Source of the DNA: CAYGSN01 sp964352675
GTDB taxonomy: Bacteria; Pseudomonadota; Alphaproteobacteria; Micavibrionales; Micavibrionaceae
Length of the DNA: 64,000 nt
Direction: 5' to 3'
Assembly (NCBI GenBank): GCA_964352675.1
Contig: CAYGSN010000007.1
Span: 1-64,000, forward strand
Below are positions 61,503 through 64,000 of this stretch, piece by piece. The notes under the pieces are model-generated. The model saw only the letters and a list, made by a program, of their open reading frames with translations. It did no database searches and was not told the origin of the DNA. A program made the position numbers and the translations under genes. How positions within the stretch are numbered: the stretch's first letter is position 1; each line of letters opens with the position of its first letter.

Positions 61503-63875
61503 ATGGGATTATCGTCGCTGAACGCCGCTTTATCGGGTCTGCGTATTTCTCAACAGCAAATCAACGTGATTTCCAATAACGTAGCCAATGTGGGCACGCC
61601 CGGTTTTACCCGGAAATTATTGCCGCAATATTCCCAGGCCATTAATGGAGAGACCGTTGGGGTTATAGGCGGCACGGTTATCCGAAATGTGGACCTGAAT
61701 CTGGCGCGTGATTTATGGACACAAGTTAGCTCCAGCGGGCGTCTGGGTGTTAAGGAGACTTATCTGAACCGTATCCAGAAATTCCACGGCCCGCCGGATG
61801 GGGAGCTGTCGGTTGCGGCAGAAATTTCCCGGCTAAAAGACGCCTTTATCGGTTTGGCTGACAACCCCAGCGATCCGTTTTATCTAGCCAATACTGTAGA
61901 CAAGGCCGTTGATGCCGCCGGAAAAATTAACGATTTATCAGATTTGGTGCGCACGTTGCGCAATGATGCGCAGGACGAGATTTCCGATACAGTGTCGCGC
62001 ATCAACGATTTGCTGGTGCAGATTGCCGCCCTGAACGACCAGGTGGAGGGCAATCTGAATATCGGTCGGACCACCGCCCAGCTGGAGGATCAGCGTGATG
62101 TCGCGATTGAGGAGCTGTCAGGCTTGATTGATATCAGCTTTTTCCAGCGCGGCGACGGTGTTCTTGTGGTTCAAAGCAGTGAAGGTGTTGAGTTGGCCAC
62201 CGACAAGGCAAGTATTTTAACCTTCCGCCCCAGCCCGCTTTCGGCCACAACCTTTTATCCGGATTCCGCCGCTGGAATTTATATTGGCGATCCGCTTACC
62301 AATCCCACAGGCGCGGTCGACATTACGAACCGTTCGCCTGGCGGCAAGCTCGGCGGGTTGATCGAATTGCGCGATGTGACATTCCCCAAGCAGACGGCAC
62401 AGCTTGATGAAATGGCGCACAAGCTTGCCTATCGTCTGGATCTTCAGGGTCTGCGGCTGTTTACCGATGCCAATGGGAACATACCTGCCGATACCCCGCC
62501 GGACCCGTCCGCCGGCCCGCCCGCCACATCGGTGGAATATGTTGGTTTTGCTTCGGAGATCAAGGTTAATGACGCTATTTTGAACGACAACACATTGCTG
62601 CAAAAAGGAACCTACGGCGCCACCATCAATCCGGGGTCGAACGATGTTTTGCGCCGCGTTGTGGAATTCGGATTTGGAAATGTGCATTACGAAGAGGCGA
62701 TCGGGAATACTTATCTGCAAGGCGTTGTGGATTTGCAGGATTGGTTGGGCCTGGATTCATCCAACCAGATGTCCTTCAATCGCGACTTAGCGGCGTTCCC
62801 GGATATTGCAGATCTGATTGCTTCGGCCAATGGAGACCTGGACCCACCGACCAATACATTTCGTATTACACTGGATGATCCGGATGTTGCCGGTGGTCCG
62901 TTTAATATCGATGTGGATCTGAGCGCCGTGGCCGATACAGGCGGAACGGCGGCGGATGATCTGGTGGCGCATATAAACGGTCTTCTGGGCGGCCTGCCTG
63001 CCGGGTTTACTTTTGCGGCTTCGGTGAACGCCAGCGGGGAAGTTGTGATTGATACAAATGTTGATATCACAATTGATTCCACTGTTGTGGGCAACGCCAT
63101 GGGCACGACCGGATTGTCTTATCTAGGTCTTGGTGAAGGCACGGTTGAGGCCACTGACCCGTATTTCGAGATAGCGGTGGGGAACAATGATTTGACTCGC
63201 ATCTACATTCCGCCTGGTTTTGCCGACACGGATTTGTTGGCCGCGTTGCAGGCTGTCCCTGGTTTGGCGGTAGAGGATTTCACCAATGTGGCGAATGACG
63301 GTTTGCTGCGCCTGCGCCCCGGCGATGATTACACCGATCCGGATTTTGGCGGCGATATTCGTATTGTCGGTGGACCGTTTACAACCAATGGCGCTTCTCT
63401 GGCGGCGACACCAACAGGATTGGCGGCGATAGATGACGGGGTGAATATCGTGTCCGCCTTGTTCGGATCCTATAGCATTTCAGGAACAATTATTAGTGAT
63501 GATTCGCCGGTGACGTCCCAGCAGTATCAATCTGAAACCTTTGCGGGTAGCGGTGTTTTTGTGACGTTCCGTGAGGAATATCTCGGGCCCGGCGTTGATA
63601 TTTCGACGAATATAAAGGGCGCACAGCGCATTACGGATTTTGGGCAGAAGATGGTGAATGAGCATACTCAGGAACTCTTGCTAACTCAGGCGCGATTGGA
63701 AGATGAAGAAACGCTGCGCGATATTTTGCAGCAACAATTGCTCAATGAATCCGGCGTGAATCTGGATGAAGAACTAGGTAATTTGATTGTTGTGCAAACG
63801 GCCTACGCAGCGGCAGCACGGGTGATTAACGCCATTGATGAGCTATTTCAGGATTTGCTCAACGCGGTGGCATAG
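61503..63875 (+). CDS. flgK: Flagellar hook-associated protein 1 (FlgK)
   Basis: Junction protein between hook and filament. 790 residues, on the long side for the family. N-terminal signature LNAALSGLRISQQQINVISN and NVANVGTPGFTRK; C-terminal helical segment with ESGVNLDEELGNLIVVQTAY and AARVINAIDELFQDLLNAV. The variable middle contains Ser/Gly/Asp-rich and Pro-rich segments expected at the exterior. It is driven by the sigma-54 promoter and followed by flgL after 29 bases. Exported by the flagellar type III machinery, so no Sec signal. Confidence 0.96.
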   Translation: MGLSSLNAALSGLRISQQQINVISNNVANVGTPGFTRKLLPQYSQAINGETVGVIGGTVIRNVDLNLARDLWTQVSSSGRLGVKETYLNRIQKFHGPPDGELSVAAEISRLKDAFIGLADNPSDPFYLANTVDKAVDAAGKINDLSDLVRTLRNDAQDEISDTVSRINDLLVQIAALNDQVEGNLNIGRTTAQLEDQRDVAIEELSGLIDISFFQRGDGVLVVQSSEGVELATDKASILTFRPSPLSATTFYPDSAAGIYIGDPLTNPTGAVDITNRSPGGKLGGLIELRDVTFPKQTAQLDEMAHKLAYRLDLQGLRLFTDANGNIPADTPPDPSAGPPATSVEYVGFASEIKVNDAILNDNTLLQKGTYGATINPGSNDVLRRVVEFGFGNVHYEEAIGNTYLQGVVDLQDWLGLDSSNQMSFNRDLAAFPDIADLIASANGDLDPPTNTFRITLDDPDVAGGPFNIDVDLSAVADTGGTAADDLVAHINGLLGGLPAGFTFAASVNASGEVVIDTNVDITIDSTVVGNAMGTTGLSYLGLGEGTVEATDPYFEIAVGNNDLTRIYIPPGFADTDLLAALQAVPGLAVEDFTNVANDGLLRLRPGDDYTDPDFGGDIRIVGGPFTTNGASLAATPTGLAAIDDGVNIVSALFGSYSISGTIISDDSPVTSQQYQSETFAGSGVFVTFREEYLGPGVDISTNIKGAQRITDFGQKMVNEHTQELLLTQARLEDEETLRDILQQQLLNESGVNLDEELGNLIVVQTAYAAAARVINAIDELFQDLLNAVA

Positions 63876-63904
63876 AGGAATAATTTTTTAGAAAGGATAA
63901 AACA

Positions 63905-64000
63905 ATGACCGGTGTTTCAACTTACGGACAGGCCCTAAATCAGATAGGTCTTATTCGGGACCAGCAGACGCTGTTTACCAGCCTCTCCATCCAGCTTTCA
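63905..64000 (+). CDS. flgL: Flagellar hook-associated protein 3 / flagellin-like protein, N-terminal fragment
   Basis: Open frame from the ATG at 63905, with AGAAAGG seven bases upstream, running out of the window after 32 codons. The visible start (GVSTYGQALNQIGLI then QQTLFTSLSIQLS) looks like the N-terminal coiled coil of FlgL, and the location directly after flgK is the standard one. A flagellin cannot be excluded. Confidence 0.75.
   Translation, partial: MTGVSTYGQALNQIGLIRDQQTLFTSLSIQLS

Noticed and set aside
1..64000. tRNA, rRNA, tmRNA, CRISPR arrays, insertion sequences, integrase genes
   Set aside because: None could be recognised by eye: no cloverleaf with CCA or T-loop in intergenic regions, no regular short repeats with spacers, no transposase or integrase reading frame.

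Overview
The window looks like the replication-origin region of an alphaproteobacterial chromosome. The gene string leuS-lptE-...-holA-parB-parA-rsmG-mnmG-mnmE-...-rho-hemJ-...-hemH-hemE-(gap)-...-ppsR-maf-aroE-coaE-dnaQ-secB-fxsA-tim44-mltA is the order I know from Caulobacter-type origins, where oriC lies beside hemE. Fur, Zur, sigma-54 and parS motifs, GANTC clustering and the Tim44/DUF6489-type genes all fit an alphaproteobacterium. The lineage below class cannot be fixed from sequence alone; a free-living flagellated or Micavibrio-like organism is only a guess.

Layout. Positions 1-9.7 kb (+) hold the 3' end of leuS, lptE, several unrecognised helical-repeat or small genes, a probable structured RNA, a glutamate-cysteine-ligase-like enzyme and holA. 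Positions 9.8-16.3 kb (mainly -) hold the chromosome segregation and tRNA/rRNA modification block parB, parA, rsmG, mnmG and mnmE, with three perfect parS sites and one near-perfect site, all inside coding sequence. Positions 16.4-23.5 kb hold small hypotheticals, a dienelactone hydrolase, a CBS protein, a Fur-family (Zur-like) regulator beside tandem Zur-box-like operators, rho and hemJ. Positions 23.5-27.2 kb hold three small membrane proteins (one behind a Fur box), then hemH and hemE. Positions 27.2-27.6 kb are the best oriC candidate: AT-rich, six GANTC sites, DnaA-box-like sequences. Positions 27.6-33.0 kb are five lineage-specific-looking genes between hemE and ppsR, including a ChaC-like enzyme and two tandem paralogues. 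Positions 33.1-42.1 kb are the conserved right flank of the origin.

Positions 42.1-61.4 kb are a type IVB (Dot/Icm, IncI-like) secretion gene cluster. On the minus strand, in transcription order, it runs icmL, icmK, icmE, an icmG-like gene, a four-repeat icmC/D fusion, two icmD copies, icmJ and icmB, followed by an unknown membrane protein; this is the same order as the Legionella icmL-K-E-G-C-D-J-B block. Transcribed divergently from the same 204-bp intergenic region is a tight operon of four large exported paralogues (498, 508, 468 and 777 residues) that I do not recognise from any described Dot/Icm system. They are the best candidate here for an undescribed component set. The coupling proteins, DotB, DotA, DotC and DotD are not in the window.

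The window ends with flgK behind a textbook sigma-54 promoter and the start of flgL.
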